Below are positions 1-7,917 of a DNA stretch of 64,000 bases, in pieces. Position numbers and translations under genes: made by a program. The notes under the pieces were generated by a model that saw only the letters and a list, made by a program, of their open reading frames with translations, had not been told where the DNA came from and did no database searches. The stretch's first letter is position 1. Each line of letters begins with the position of its first letter. The stretch comes from CAYSGX01 sp964518215 (GTDB lineage: Bacteria; Bacteroidota; Bacteroidia; Chitinophagales; CAIOSU01), in assembly GCA_964518215.1 (NCBI GenBank), contig CAZFFP010000003.1, forward strand, positions 26,922 through 90,921, in the 5' to 3' direction.

Positions 1-669
1 GGGCGCTTCAATCGCAACATTAACTTTGCTGACCGGATGAATAAATTCTAATCGCCTGGCATGAAGACAAATAGAAGCATCAGCATTAGGCTCTTTAAAT
101 CCATATTTAATATCGCCTACAATCGGGCAGCCAATAGCTGATAACTGCACTCTGATTTGATGTTGTCTGCCTGTTTTGGGCGCTATTTCAAGCAGTGAAT
201 AATCTTTGGTTTTCAGCAGTAAATGATAATCGAGCACTGCTTCTTTAGCTCCTTCTATTTTCTTCGTATGGGCTTTGGTGATATTATGATTTTCAAGTCG
301 CGAAAGAAAATGAGTCAATTTGCCCGATTCGGGGTTGGGTGTTTGAGCCACCACAGCCCAATAGGTTTTCTTTACCTTTCGTTCTTTGAGCAATTGGTTC
401 ATGCGTTCCAACGCTTTACTTGTTCGGGCAAAAAGTATGGCTCCTGTAGTGGGGCGGTCTAAGCGATGCAACACTCCTAAAAAAACGGCTCCCGGCTTGT
501 TGAGTTTCTCTTTGATGTATTGTTTCACTTGCTCACCTAAAGGGTCGTCTCCGGTAATGTCGCCTTGCGATAAAGCGCCTGATGGCTTGTTGATGGCTAT
601 CAGATGATTGTCTTCATATAGTATTTGTAAAGGAGCGCTCAGGGTATTTGTTTTTTTAGAATTTAAAAT
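1..669 (-). CDS. RluA-family RNA pseudouridine synthase (3' end outside window)
   Basis: This enzyme isomerises uridine to pseudouridine in rRNA or tRNA. Read on the minus strand, the frame runs from about 669 off the left edge, so the C-terminus is missing. The family signature HRLDRPTTG, with the catalytic Asp, is plain, followed by GRQHQIRVQ near the cut end. The N-terminus (LQILYEDNHLIAINKPSG) matches the usual start of Bacteroidota RluA paralogues. No ATG, GTG or TTG lies between the stop of the upstream gene (685-687) and the conserved region; the only options are ATT at 667-669 or an inner CTG. The drawn start is therefore provisional. The frame continues that of the upstream polyprenyl synthase past its TAG, so the genes are co-oriented and probably co-transcribed. 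I cannot tell which RNA position is modified. Confidence 0.85.
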   Translation of the reverse strand, partial: MLNSKKTNTLSAPLQILYEDNHLIAINKPSGALSQGDITGDDPLGEQVKQYIKEKLNKPGAVFLGVLHRLDRPTTGAILFARTSKALERMNQLLKERKVKKTYWAVVAQTPNPESGKLTHFLSRLENHNITKAHTKKIEGAKEAVLDYHLLLKTKDYSLLEIAPKTGRQHQIRVQLSAIGCPIVGDIKYGFKEPNADASICLHARRLEFIHPVSKVNVAIEAP

Positions 670-684
670 GAAATAAAAATCGGG

Positions 685-1659
685 CTATTTGGTTCTTTCC
701 GTGGTAAACAAAACCAAATCTGCAAGCGATTTACGGGCTTCGTTGTCGGGAAATGTTTGCAAAATATCTAAGGCATCCTGACGGTATTGTTTCATTTTCT
801 CGGTGGCGTATTCGATGCCTCCCGATTGGCGCACAAACAAAATAACTTCATCTACTTTACGCGGATTTTTACTTTCGTTTTTTACAATATTCACAATGCG
901 CTTTTTTTCAAAAAAAGAAGTTTTATTAAGCGCGAAAATCAAGGGCAATGTCATTTTTCGCTCTTTAATATCAATGCCTTTGGGTTTGCCTATTTCGTGG
1001 TTGCCATAGTCGAACAAATCGTCTTTTATTTGAAAGGCGATGCCGATTTTTTCGCCAAACAATCTTACTTTATCAATCTCGGCAACATCATCAATCACCG
1101 AAGCCGCGCCACACGCACATGCCGATGAAATGAGCGAAGCGGTTTTTTGGCGAATAATTTCGAAATACACATCTTCTTTAATATCGAGCTTGCGCGCTTT
1201 TTCCATTTGCAGCAATTCGCCTTCGCTCATTTCTTTGACGGCTTTCGATAATATTTTCAGCAAATCGAAATGGTCGTTGTTGATAGAAAGCAGCAATCCT
1301 TTAGAGAGCAGATAATCGCCCACCAGCACCGATATTTTATTTTTCCAAAGCGCGTTTACCGAAAAAAAACCTCTGCGGTAATATGCATCGTCCACCACAT
1401 CGTCATGCACCAGCGTAGCCGTGTGAAGCAGTTCCACGAGCGCAGCGGCATTGTAGGTTTTGTCGCCAATATTGCCGAACAGGCGGGCGCAAAGCAACAC
1501 AAACATGGGGCGCAGTTGTTTGCCTTTGCGTTTCACGATATAGTGCGTTACGCGGTCTAACAGCGGCACATGGCTTTTCATGGATTCGCGAAATTTCTTT
1601 TCAAAAATTTCTAACTCATCCGCTACGGGTTGCTTAATGTCATCGAGTTTCAGCGCCAT
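685..1659 (-). CDS. Polyprenyl (octaprenyl-type) diphosphate synthase
   Basis: This trans-isoprenyl diphosphate synthase condenses isopentenyl diphosphate onto an allylic primer to build the side chain of menaquinone. At 324 residues it has the normal family length. The first Asp-rich motif DDVVD is at residues 86-90 and is followed by the RR pair; the second, DDLFD, is at 213-217 after FQIK. Both bind the Mg-diphosphate. Small residues upstream of the first motif suggest a long-chain rather than farnesyl product, but chain length cannot be read with certainty. The ATG start fits the family N-terminus. The gene lies just upstream of the RluA-type gene on the same strand. Confidence 0.93.
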   Translation of the reverse strand: MALKLDDIKQPVADELEIFEKKFRESMKSHVPLLDRVTHYIVKRKGKQLRPMFVLLCARLFGNIGDKTYNAAALVELLHTATLVHDDVVDDAYYRRGFFSVNALWKNKISVLVGDYLLSKGLLLSINNDHFDLLKILSKAVKEMSEGELLQMEKARKLDIKEDVYFEIIRQKTASLISSACACGAASVIDDVAEIDKVRLFGEKIGIAFQIKDDLFDYGNHEIGKPKGIDIKERKMTLPLIFALNKTSFFEKKRIVNIVKNESKNPRKVDEVILFVRQSGGIEYATEKMKQYRQDALDILQTFPDNEARKSLADLVLFTTERTK

Positions 1660-1918
1660 TATATCGAAGAGTATCGTGCCATTGCGAAGTAAACAAACAA
1701 GAGCTTTTCGAGTCTGAATAAGCGCTCATGACAGAGTGTTTTTTATTTTCGGTTCAAATATAAGACACGTTCGCTGCATGAAAGTTTTAAGAAATATTAT
1801 TTTAGTTATAGAACTCAATGATTTCATATTGTCAGATGTGTTTTTCAATGCCTTCATTTGAGCAAAGTCTTTAGCCAAGCCATGCATTGAGTTACTTGTG
1901 CCATTTGTCTGCACCATG

Positions 1919-1972
1919 ATTTACATGCTTCAATAATTAACATGATTTTTTCAAAAAAAATAAAGACAAAAA
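1919..1972. repeat. Dispersed AT-rich repeat, copy 1
   Basis: The core ATTTACATGCTTCAATAATT followed by AACATG, a T run and AAAGACAAA recurs at 2051-2104 with few changes, and as a weaker form at 5236-5283. It lies in non-coding DNA only. Confidence 0.6.
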
Positions 1973-2033
1973 GTTTTTCATTTCCATCAGCAAACAAGGA
2001 GGCAGGGAAACCTAAACAGTCCCTTGCCCCCCG

Positions 2034-2104
2034 CCCCTCGTCTCCCGTCCCATTTACATGCTTCAATTATTAACATGCTTTTTTTTAAAACCATAAAAAC
2101 AAGC
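2034..2104. repeat. C-rich block plus AT-rich repeat, copy 2
   Basis: The 18-base string CCCCTCGTCTCCCGTCCC (2034-2051) recurs exactly at 5181-5198. In both places it is followed by the AT-rich TTCAAT-ATTA-CATG repeat. The two composite copies are direct repeats either side of the kinase and response-regulator pair. Confidence 0.65.
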
Positions 2105-2291
2105 CTTAAAAAAGCTGGAAGCAATCGGTAAAACTCACTCATCAGAGGCAAGCTCTCACCTTTATGCCAAGCGCAGCCAAAGTGTCACTAATCCAAATAC
2201 AAGCAGTCAACAGACAGACAAGTCATTCCAAATAAATCTCATTTATGAAATAATAAGCCTTATATTCACTCAAATAGGAGCCAGCCCAACT

Positions 2292-4775
2292 ATGCAAAAC
2301 ACGCCCGATAACCGCCATCATGTAATGAAGCCGATAGAGGACTACGCCATTTTGCTTTTAGATGAAAATGGAATTATTCTCGATTGGAACAAAGGATTCG
2401 AAAAAAATAAAGGATATAAAGCCAATGAAATAATTGGTAAAAACTTTCGGGTGTTTTATACTGCCCCGGACCGCGAAAACAAACTTCCCGAACAGCTTAT
2501 TGCAAAAGCCATTGCAAATGGCAGTGCCGGTCATGAAGGTTTTCTCATGCGTAAAGATGGCACCACCTTCTGGGGCAGCACTCTTATTTCGGCATTGTTT
2601 GATAAAAACGAGCAACTGACCGGTTTTTTAAAAATCAGCCATGACCTTAGCGACAAAAAAGAACTAGAAGAAAAGCTAAAAAAACTAAACGAAGAACTAG
2701 AACAGCAGGTAAAAGAACGCACTACCGAACTGCAACAACAATTCAAAGAAATTTCAGACTACAAATTTGCCATAGATGAATCGAGCATTGTTTCGTTTAC
2801 AGATCCAATTGGAAACATAAAATACGCCAACAACAAATTCTGTAAAATTTCAGGATATTCTTTGGAAGAGCTAATTGGACAAAATCACAGGTTAGTTAAT
2901 TCAGGGCTGCACAGCCAAGAGTTTTTCAGTGACCTTTGGAAAACTATCTCGAACGGGAAAGTGTGGAAAGGAGAGATGAGGAACAGAGCTAAGAACGGCA
3001 CTATTTATTGGGTAGATGCAACCATTATTCCGTTTTTAGATGAAGACCACAAACCTTATCAGTATGTAGCCATTAGAAATGATATTACCGAGCGCAAAAA
3101 AGCAGAAGCAGAACTAATGAAAGTAAACCGGCTTTATACTTTTATCAGCGCAATAAATCAAAGCATCGTTCACCTTAAAGATGAGGATGTGCTACTTAGC
3201 GCTGCTTGCCGGATAGCGATCGAAATTGGCAAGTTTAAATTGGCGTGGATAGGTATGTTTAACCATTTGGAAAAAACCATCAGCACCGTTAATGGAAGCG
3301 GAATGCCTGCCGAAGAACTCGACCGCATTCTCCGGATGCATATGCAGGTAAATGGTCCGCAGGAATATGTAATGAAAGTCGGTAAGTATTACCTCAGCAA
3401 CCATATCGAACAAGATGCCGCATTGGAAACATGGAGGCCTTTAGCCGCCAAGCATGGCGTGCAGTCGTGCATGATACTACCTTTAAAAAGAGGCAATAAG
3501 ACTATTGGCAGTTTTAACGTATATGCTGCCGAGCTTAATTTTTTTGGTAAAGAAGAAATTACCTTGTTGGAAGAAGTAGCGGGTGATATTTCGTTTGCTC
3601 TCGAAAATTTTGAAACAGCAGCGTTGCACCGGGAGGGAGAAGAAAAACTAACACAAAGCGAAGCTAAACTAAGAGAAGCTCAAGTAATTGGACACATGGG
3701 CAATTGGGAAATTGATATGATAACCAATACCCACTTTTGGTCAGATGAGTTCTATAACATTTATGGAGTTAAAAAAGAAGAAGCCGTTCCTTCAGAAGAA
3801 TTATTTTTATCCTTTATTCATCCTGACGACAAAGAATTTGTGCGTAAAATGATGGAACTGGCATTTAAAACGCTCACCGATTCATTTTTCGATTTCAGGT
3901 TCATAAGGCACGATGGCACAGTGAGATATGGATATTCCAGTTACCGATTCGAATTTGATAAAAACAAAAAACCCATCCGGCTTTATGGCATAGTTCAGGA
4001 TGTTACAGAAAAGAAAAATGCGGAATTGAATTTAAACAAGTTAGTAAAAGAACTTACTGTAAAAAATAATGAGCTGTATAAAACAAATATCGAACTCGAT
4101 AAATTTGTTTACAGCACTTCTCACGATTTACGGGCACCGCTTATGTCTGTATTGGGGTTGGTTGCAATATGCAGAGACCACCTCCAACAGCCTGAAGAAA
4201 TAAAGAACCTGCTTTCTATGATGGACACCAGTGTAAACAGGGTGGACGAAACCATTAAAAGTATTCTCACTTATTCGCGAAACTCGAGAATGGAAATAAA
4301 ACCCGAATTGCTGAACATTGAAAAAATTACCGAAGAAGTGATTGATGACCTTAAACATTTTAATCATGGTCATAAAATTCAGTTTAACCTGACAACAGGT
4401 AGAGAATTCAGTTTTTTCTCCGATAAAATCAGGGTAAAGTCACTTATTACCAATTTGGTAAGTAATGCCGTTAAATATCAACGCAGCGATGAACCCCATC
4501 CGGCAGTTAATATTAACCTGAACTTTGCTAACGATGAACTTACCCTTATTGTAGAAGACAATGGCGAAGGCATACCTAAAAAATTCCACAGTAAAATTTT
4601 TGAAATGTTTACTCGCTCTTCTCAGGAATCCACCGGATCGGGTCTTGGTTTATATATCTGCAAAGAAATAGTCAACAAGTTGGGCGGAAGCATTCGAGTA
4701 GCATCTCAACCCGGCACTGGGTCTGCTTTCAAAGTAAAACTACCTAATCTCAATGCTCAAAAAACAACATCATGA
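2292..4775 (+). CDS. Cytoplasmic multi-PAS/GAF hybrid-type sensor histidine kinase
   Basis: This 827-residue sensor kinase autophosphorylates on His and passes the phosphate to a response regulator. Domains in order: PAS at about 12-125; a coiled linker rich in Glu/Lys/Gln (125-155); a second PAS (about 150-275) ending in the typical ITERKKAE junction; a GAF domain (about 280-445); a third PAS of the PAS_3 type (about 455-580); HisKA with the phosphoacceptor H611 in STSHDLRAPL; and HATPase_c with the N box (NLVSNAVKYQ), G1 box DNGEGIP and G2 box GSGLGLYI. No signal peptide or membrane span is visible, so it senses something intracellular. The next gene, a stand-alone receiver, overlaps it by four bases, so the two are very likely translationally coupled partners. 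The signal is unknown. Confidence 0.93.
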   Translation: MQNTPDNRHHVMKPIEDYAILLLDENGIILDWNKGFEKNKGYKANEIIGKNFRVFYTAPDRENKLPEQLIAKAIANGSAGHEGFLMRKDGTTFWGSTLISALFDKNEQLTGFLKISHDLSDKKELEEKLKKLNEELEQQVKERTTELQQQFKEISDYKFAIDESSIVSFTDPIGNIKYANNKFCKISGYSLEELIGQNHRLVNSGLHSQEFFSDLWKTISNGKVWKGEMRNRAKNGTIYWVDATIIPFLDEDHKPYQYVAIRNDITERKKAEAELMKVNRLYTFISAINQSIVHLKDEDVLLSAACRIAIEIGKFKLAWIGMFNHLEKTISTVNGSGMPAEELDRILRMHMQVNGPQEYVMKVGKYYLSNHIEQDAALETWRPLAAKHGVQSCMILPLKRGNKTIGSFNVYAAELNFFGKEEITLLEEVAGDISFALENFETAALHREGEEKLTQSEAKLREAQVIGHMGNWEIDMITNTHFWSDEFYNIYGVKKEEAVPSEELFLSFIHPDDKEFVRKMMELAFKTLTDSFFDFRFIRHDGTVRYGYSSYRFEFDKNKKPIRLYGIVQDVTEKKNAELNLNKLVKELTVKNNELYKTNIELDKFVYSTSHDLRAPLMSVLGLVAICRDHLQQPEEIKNLLSMMDTSVNRVDETIKSILTYSRNSRMEIKPELLNIEKITEEVIDDLKHFNHGHKIQFNLTTGREFSFFSDKIRVKSLITNLVSNAVKYQRSDEPHPAVNINLNFANDELTLIVEDNGEGIPKKFHSKIFEMFTRSSQESTGSGLGLYICKEIVNKLGGSIRVASQPGTGSAFKVKLPNLNAQKTTS

Positions 4776-5173
4776 ATACAGTTCTGTTTATTGACGATGA
4801 TAATATATCCAATTTTATACATAAGAAACTGGCTCAAAACACAGTCTTTGCTGAAAATGTATTGATTTCTACTTCTGCGGTCAGCGCATTATTATTAATA
4901 AAGGAAATGTTCCATGTGAAAGAACCTCCACTTCCCGAAATTATTTTTTTGGATTTAATGATGCCTGTTATGGATGGTTTCGGGTTTTTAACTGAATTGG
5001 AAAAACTTCCGGAAGAAATATCAGCCAACATCAAAGTAATTGTATTAACCTCTTCGCTCAATGATGATGATTTTGCACGGGCATTTAAAAACAAAAGGGT
5101 AATTGATATTATCAAAAAACCCCTCTATCGTGAAAAATTGCTCGAGATAAAAGATAACATGCAATCATCCTGA
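4772..5173 (+). CDS. Single-domain response regulator (CheY-like receiver)
   Basis: The protein is 133 residues and consists of one receiver domain with no output domain. The acidic pocket is at D8-D10 (FIDDD), the phosphoacceptor Asp at D61 in FLDLMMPVMDG, the switch Thr at T93 in VLTSS, and the conserved Lys at K116 in KKP. The ATG overlaps the kinase stop by four bases, indicating co-expression. Receivers without output domains act by protein contact or as phosphorelay intermediates; no downstream target is encoded nearby. Confidence 0.93.
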   Translation: MNTVLFIDDDNISNFIHKKLAQNTVFAENVLISTSAVSALLLIKEMFHVKEPPLPEIIFLDLMMPVMDGFGFLTELEKLPEEISANIKVIVLTSSLNDDDFARAFKNKRVIDIIKKPLYREKLLEIKDNMQSS

Positions 5174-5180
5174 GCCTGTC

Positions 5181-5283
5181 CCCCTCGTCTCCCGTCCCTT
5201 GCTCCTCGTCCCATTTTTCTGCACTTTGAATTATTTGATTCAATGATTAGCATGATTTTATTTTAAAACATTAAGACAAATAG
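5181..5283. repeat. C-rich block plus AT-rich repeat, copy 3
   Basis: The exact 18-base C-rich string of 2034-2051 appears at 5181-5198, then a second partial copy (GCTCCTCGTCCCATTT), then the AT-rich repeat at 5236-5283 in its most diverged form. The remaining gap up to 5559 shows no gene; it must contain the promoter of the hydrolase. Confidence 0.6.
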
Positions 5284-5559
5284 ATTTTTTAATCATGACT
5301 ATGGATCGCGAGTCTGCAAAATTCAATCTCCTTGAAGTATCTGCTATGACAAGAACCAAACCTTAAATTAACGGCAATCTATGTGGCTTGCATTGCTGTC
5401 TGCTTAAGCTGAACGGGTATCACTTCAGAAGATTTTTCTCTTTCTCTGCCATATTACTTTGAAAATATCAATCATATAGTTAGTATAGTTGATTATTTTT
5501 TACTTTTAGCATCTTGTTGGCAGTTGCCCGCAAAATTAAAAGTTTTTGAAATAATATAA

Positions 5560-6486
5560 ATGCTCAAAAAACTGCTGTTTATTATTTTATTTATTTGGTG
5601 CGGATTAATGTTCGCATGTTTCACTCAATTTCGTGGCGATATTCCTATTGAAAAGCTGTTGGAGAAATTTACAGATGATCGTTCACGATTTATGCAATTA
5701 GACGGAATGAATGTGCATTATATGATAGAAGGAACAGGAATCCCTTTGCTGTTAATACATGGCACATCATCTTCGCTGCATACTTGGGAAGGGTGGGCAA
5801 CTGAATTACGCCAGCATTTCAAAGTAGTTCGTCTCGATTTGCCCGGCTTTGGTCTTACCGGACCTAATGCCGAGCACAACTATACTGTCGAATATTATGC
5901 AGATTTTCTCAATGAATTCACAAACAGACTTGAAATGGATACGCTTTATTTAGCAGGAAATTCATTAGGCGGAATGATAGCCTGGCAAATGGCAATCAGA
6001 CATTCGGAAAAAGTGAAGAAAATGATTTTAATTGATGCTTCCGGATATCCTCTAAATGAAGTTCCCTTGATATTCAAAATTGCTAAAACCCCTGTTTTAA
6101 ATGAAATGCTAAAGTATCTGACTCCAGAATGGGTAGTGAAAAGGAATTTAAATAAGGTCTATTTCAACAAAAATAAAGTAACTGATGAATTAGTTGAGCA
6201 TTATCACAAACTCACTCTGCGCGAAGGAAATCGAGATGCATTTATAGCACGCGTTAAATATGGTGTAAGCTCAGACACCACTCTTATTTCTTCTATACAA
6301 TGCCCGGTGCTTGTTCAGTGGGGCAAAGAAGATACATGGATATCTTTGTCGGTGGGAGAGAGTTTTCATAGAGATATTCCCAATTCAGAATTCATTGTTT
6401 ATGAAAATGCAGGACATATTCCCATGGAAGAAATACCTGAAACAACTGTTGCTGATGCCTTGACATTTTTTTTGAAAGAGCTATAA
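5560..6486 (+). CDS. Alpha/beta hydrolase, membrane-anchored or secreted
   Basis: This 308-residue alpha/beta-fold hydrolase begins with a hydrophobic segment (residues 4-21, LLFIILFIWCGLMFACF), so it is probably anchored in or exported across the inner membrane. The HG oxyanion motif is at 67-68, the nucleophile elbow GNSLGG gives S135, and D258 (GKEDTW) and H286 (AGHIPME) complete the triad. The substrate cannot be inferred; the cap and core resemble the MhpC/haloalkane-dehalogenase-like esterases. A rhomboid protease follows 18 bases downstream on the same strand, so the two probably form an operon. Confidence 0.88.
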   Translation: MLKKLLFIILFIWCGLMFACFTQFRGDIPIEKLLEKFTDDRSRFMQLDGMNVHYMIEGTGIPLLLIHGTSSSLHTWEGWATELRQHFKVVRLDLPGFGLTGPNAEHNYTVEYYADFLNEFTNRLEMDTLYLAGNSLGGMIAWQMAIRHSEKVKKMILIDASGYPLNEVPLIFKIAKTPVLNEMLKYLTPEWVVKRNLNKVYFNKNKVTDELVEHYHKLTLREGNRDAFIARVKYGVSSDTTLISSIQCPVLVQWGKEDTWISLSVGESFHRDIPNSEFIVYENAGHIPMEEIPETTVADALTFFLKEL

Positions 6487-6504
6487 CCATTTATAATAAA
6501 TATT

Positions 6505-7134
6505 ATGAGCGTTACCTTAATCATCATTATCCTTACCTGTTTGATATCAATTGCCGCTTTTCAAAATTCCGATTTAATGGGGCGTTTTGTTTTTTCGCCC
6601 TACACAGTAGCACGGAATACAAGCGAGTGGTTTCGCTTTGTAACCAGTGGTTTTCTGCATGGAAGCTGGCTGCATTTAGGCATCAATATGTATGTGTTGT
6701 GGATTTTTGGCGAAACTGTAGAGCAGTATTTTCAATTGTATTTCTATCCTGCCGGAATTTATCTTTTCATTATACTCTATATGTTGGCAATTCCGATTTC
6801 CGAAACCTATTCATTTATTAAGCATCGCGATAATTTCAGGTATGCAAGTTTAGGCGCATCGGGGGCTGTAGCCGCTGTAGTGTTTGCCTCTATTATATTT
6901 TCGCCTACCAGCAATTTGTATCTGATGTTTATCCCCGTAGGAATTCCCGCGTTTATATTTGGACCAATGTATTTGGCCTATTCTGCTTATATGGCAAAAC
7001 AGCAAGTAGATAATATCGGTCATGATGCGCACTTTTGGGGAGCTGTATTCGGCTTTATATTTCCGCTACTTTTCAAACCCGACCTTATCCTGATTTTCTT
7101 TGGAAGAATAGCTGAATGGGTACAAACTTTCTGA
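6505..7134 (+). CDS. Rhomboid-family intramembrane serine protease
   Basis: Rhomboids cut transmembrane helices within the lipid bilayer. This 209-residue protein has about six hydrophobic helices and the catalytic dyad: S119 in GASG and H176 in HDAHFWG. The helix-2 HxxxN motif (H57, N61) that supports the oxyanion hole is also present. It is slightly shorter than many homologues but complete. Its position just behind the membrane-anchored hydrolase suggests co-transcription; nothing indicates its substrate. Confidence 0.9.
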   Translation: MSVTLIIIILTCLISIAAFQNSDLMGRFVFSPYTVARNTSEWFRFVTSGFLHGSWLHLGINMYVLWIFGETVEQYFQLYFYPAGIYLFIILYMLAIPISETYSFIKHRDNFRYASLGASGAVAAVVFASIIFSPTSNLYLMFIPVGIPAFIFGPMYLAYSAYMAKQQVDNIGHDAHFWGAVFGFIFPLLFKPDLILIFFGRIAEWVQTF

Positions 7135-7206
7135 AAAAATTCATCTGATTATTGATGAAATATGTTGAAGGAAACAAAAAACAGTTATGGCGGACATGAG
7201 TTCTTT

Positions 7207-7899
7207 TTATACATTCCCATACACTTTCAATACCGTTTCTCTTAAATTTTTGCCGGCTTCGCTGCAACACAAATAAATTAAATCGGAAAGATTTTCGGGG
7301 CTAACCCAATCGTTGAAATTCTCATCGGGCATAGCATTGCGGTTGGCGGGTGTGTCAATAATTCCGGGCGTAATTACTGCCGAATAAATATTTTTATTTT
7401 TTCCGTCTTCATTTATTAGTTCAGAAAATTTAAACAGCAACGATTTTGAAAGCGCGTAAGCAATCGCTTCTTTTCCGGCACTGCTTTCAATGGCGGGCTT
7501 GGCACCTATGAAAATCATTTTCCCTCCCGAAGGCTGGTTTTTCATTTGTCCGAATACTGGGCGGGCAATATTGTAAGCTGTGAAAAAATTCAGATGAATC
7601 ATGCGTTGCAACAATTCGTAATCGGTGTTGAAAATATCGCCCATAGCGAATCCACCGGCCAACATAATCAAAGCATCAATGGATGGATGTTTGGAAGTAA
7701 TTTCATCTACAGCTTTTTGTGCATCTTCCTCCAGACTCAGGTCGGCAAAAAATAATTCCAGATTCGGATGGCTTTTCAAAACTGATTTATCGTTGGGTTG
7801 CAGTAAAGCAATCACAGACCAATTTTCAGTGAGAAATTTATTCACTACACTTTTACCTAAATTACCATTGGCTCCCGAAATGATTACTTTTTTACTCAT
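7207..7899 (-). CDS. Short-chain dehydrogenase/reductase
   Basis: This 230-residue Rossmann-fold oxidoreductase has the glycine-rich nucleotide motif GANGNLG at residues 9-15 and the catalytic Y148-xxx-K152. An acidic FADLS stretch follows the third strand, as in classical SDRs. The substrate is unknown. It is the last gene of the minus-strand fatty-acid oxidation operon, starting 18 bases after the FadJ-like stop. A role in handling an acyl or alcohol intermediate is possible but is inference from position only. Confidence 0.88.
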   Translation of the reverse strand: MSKKVIISGANGNLGKSVVNKFLTENWSVIALLQPNDKSVLKSHPNLELFFADLSLEEDAQKAVDEITSKHPSIDALIMLAGGFAMGDIFNTDYELLQRMIHLNFFTAYNIARPVFGQMKNQPSGGKMIFIGAKPAIESSAGKEAIAYALSKSLLFKFSELINEDGKNKNIYSAVITPGIIDTPANRNAMPDENFNDWVSPENLSDLIYLCCSEAGKNLRETVLKVYGNV

Positions 7900-7917
7900 G
7901 AGTTTGAAATGTTTTTC

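Larger units (their letters stand above)
1660..2291. other. Intergenic region with dispersed repeats
   Basis: This gap of about 630 bases separates the divergent polyprenyl synthase and histidine kinase. I see no convincing gene: the two short minus-strand frames here (1726-1917, 1854-2066) have no recognisable protein features and run through repeat sequence. It holds two copies of an AT-rich repeat and one C-rich block, listed separately. Both flanking promoters must lie here, but I found no clear TAnnTTTG element. Confidence 0.6.

Noticed and set aside
685..687. TAG read as pyrrolysine or programmed readthrough joining polyprenyl synthase to RluA
   Set aside because: Both proteins end or begin at normal family borders, there is no known pyrrolysine use in this phylum, and an ATT start is simpler.
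1726..2066. Two short minus-strand open frames upstream of the kinase gene
   Set aside because: They run through dispersed repeats, have no start context or protein features, and overlap each other.
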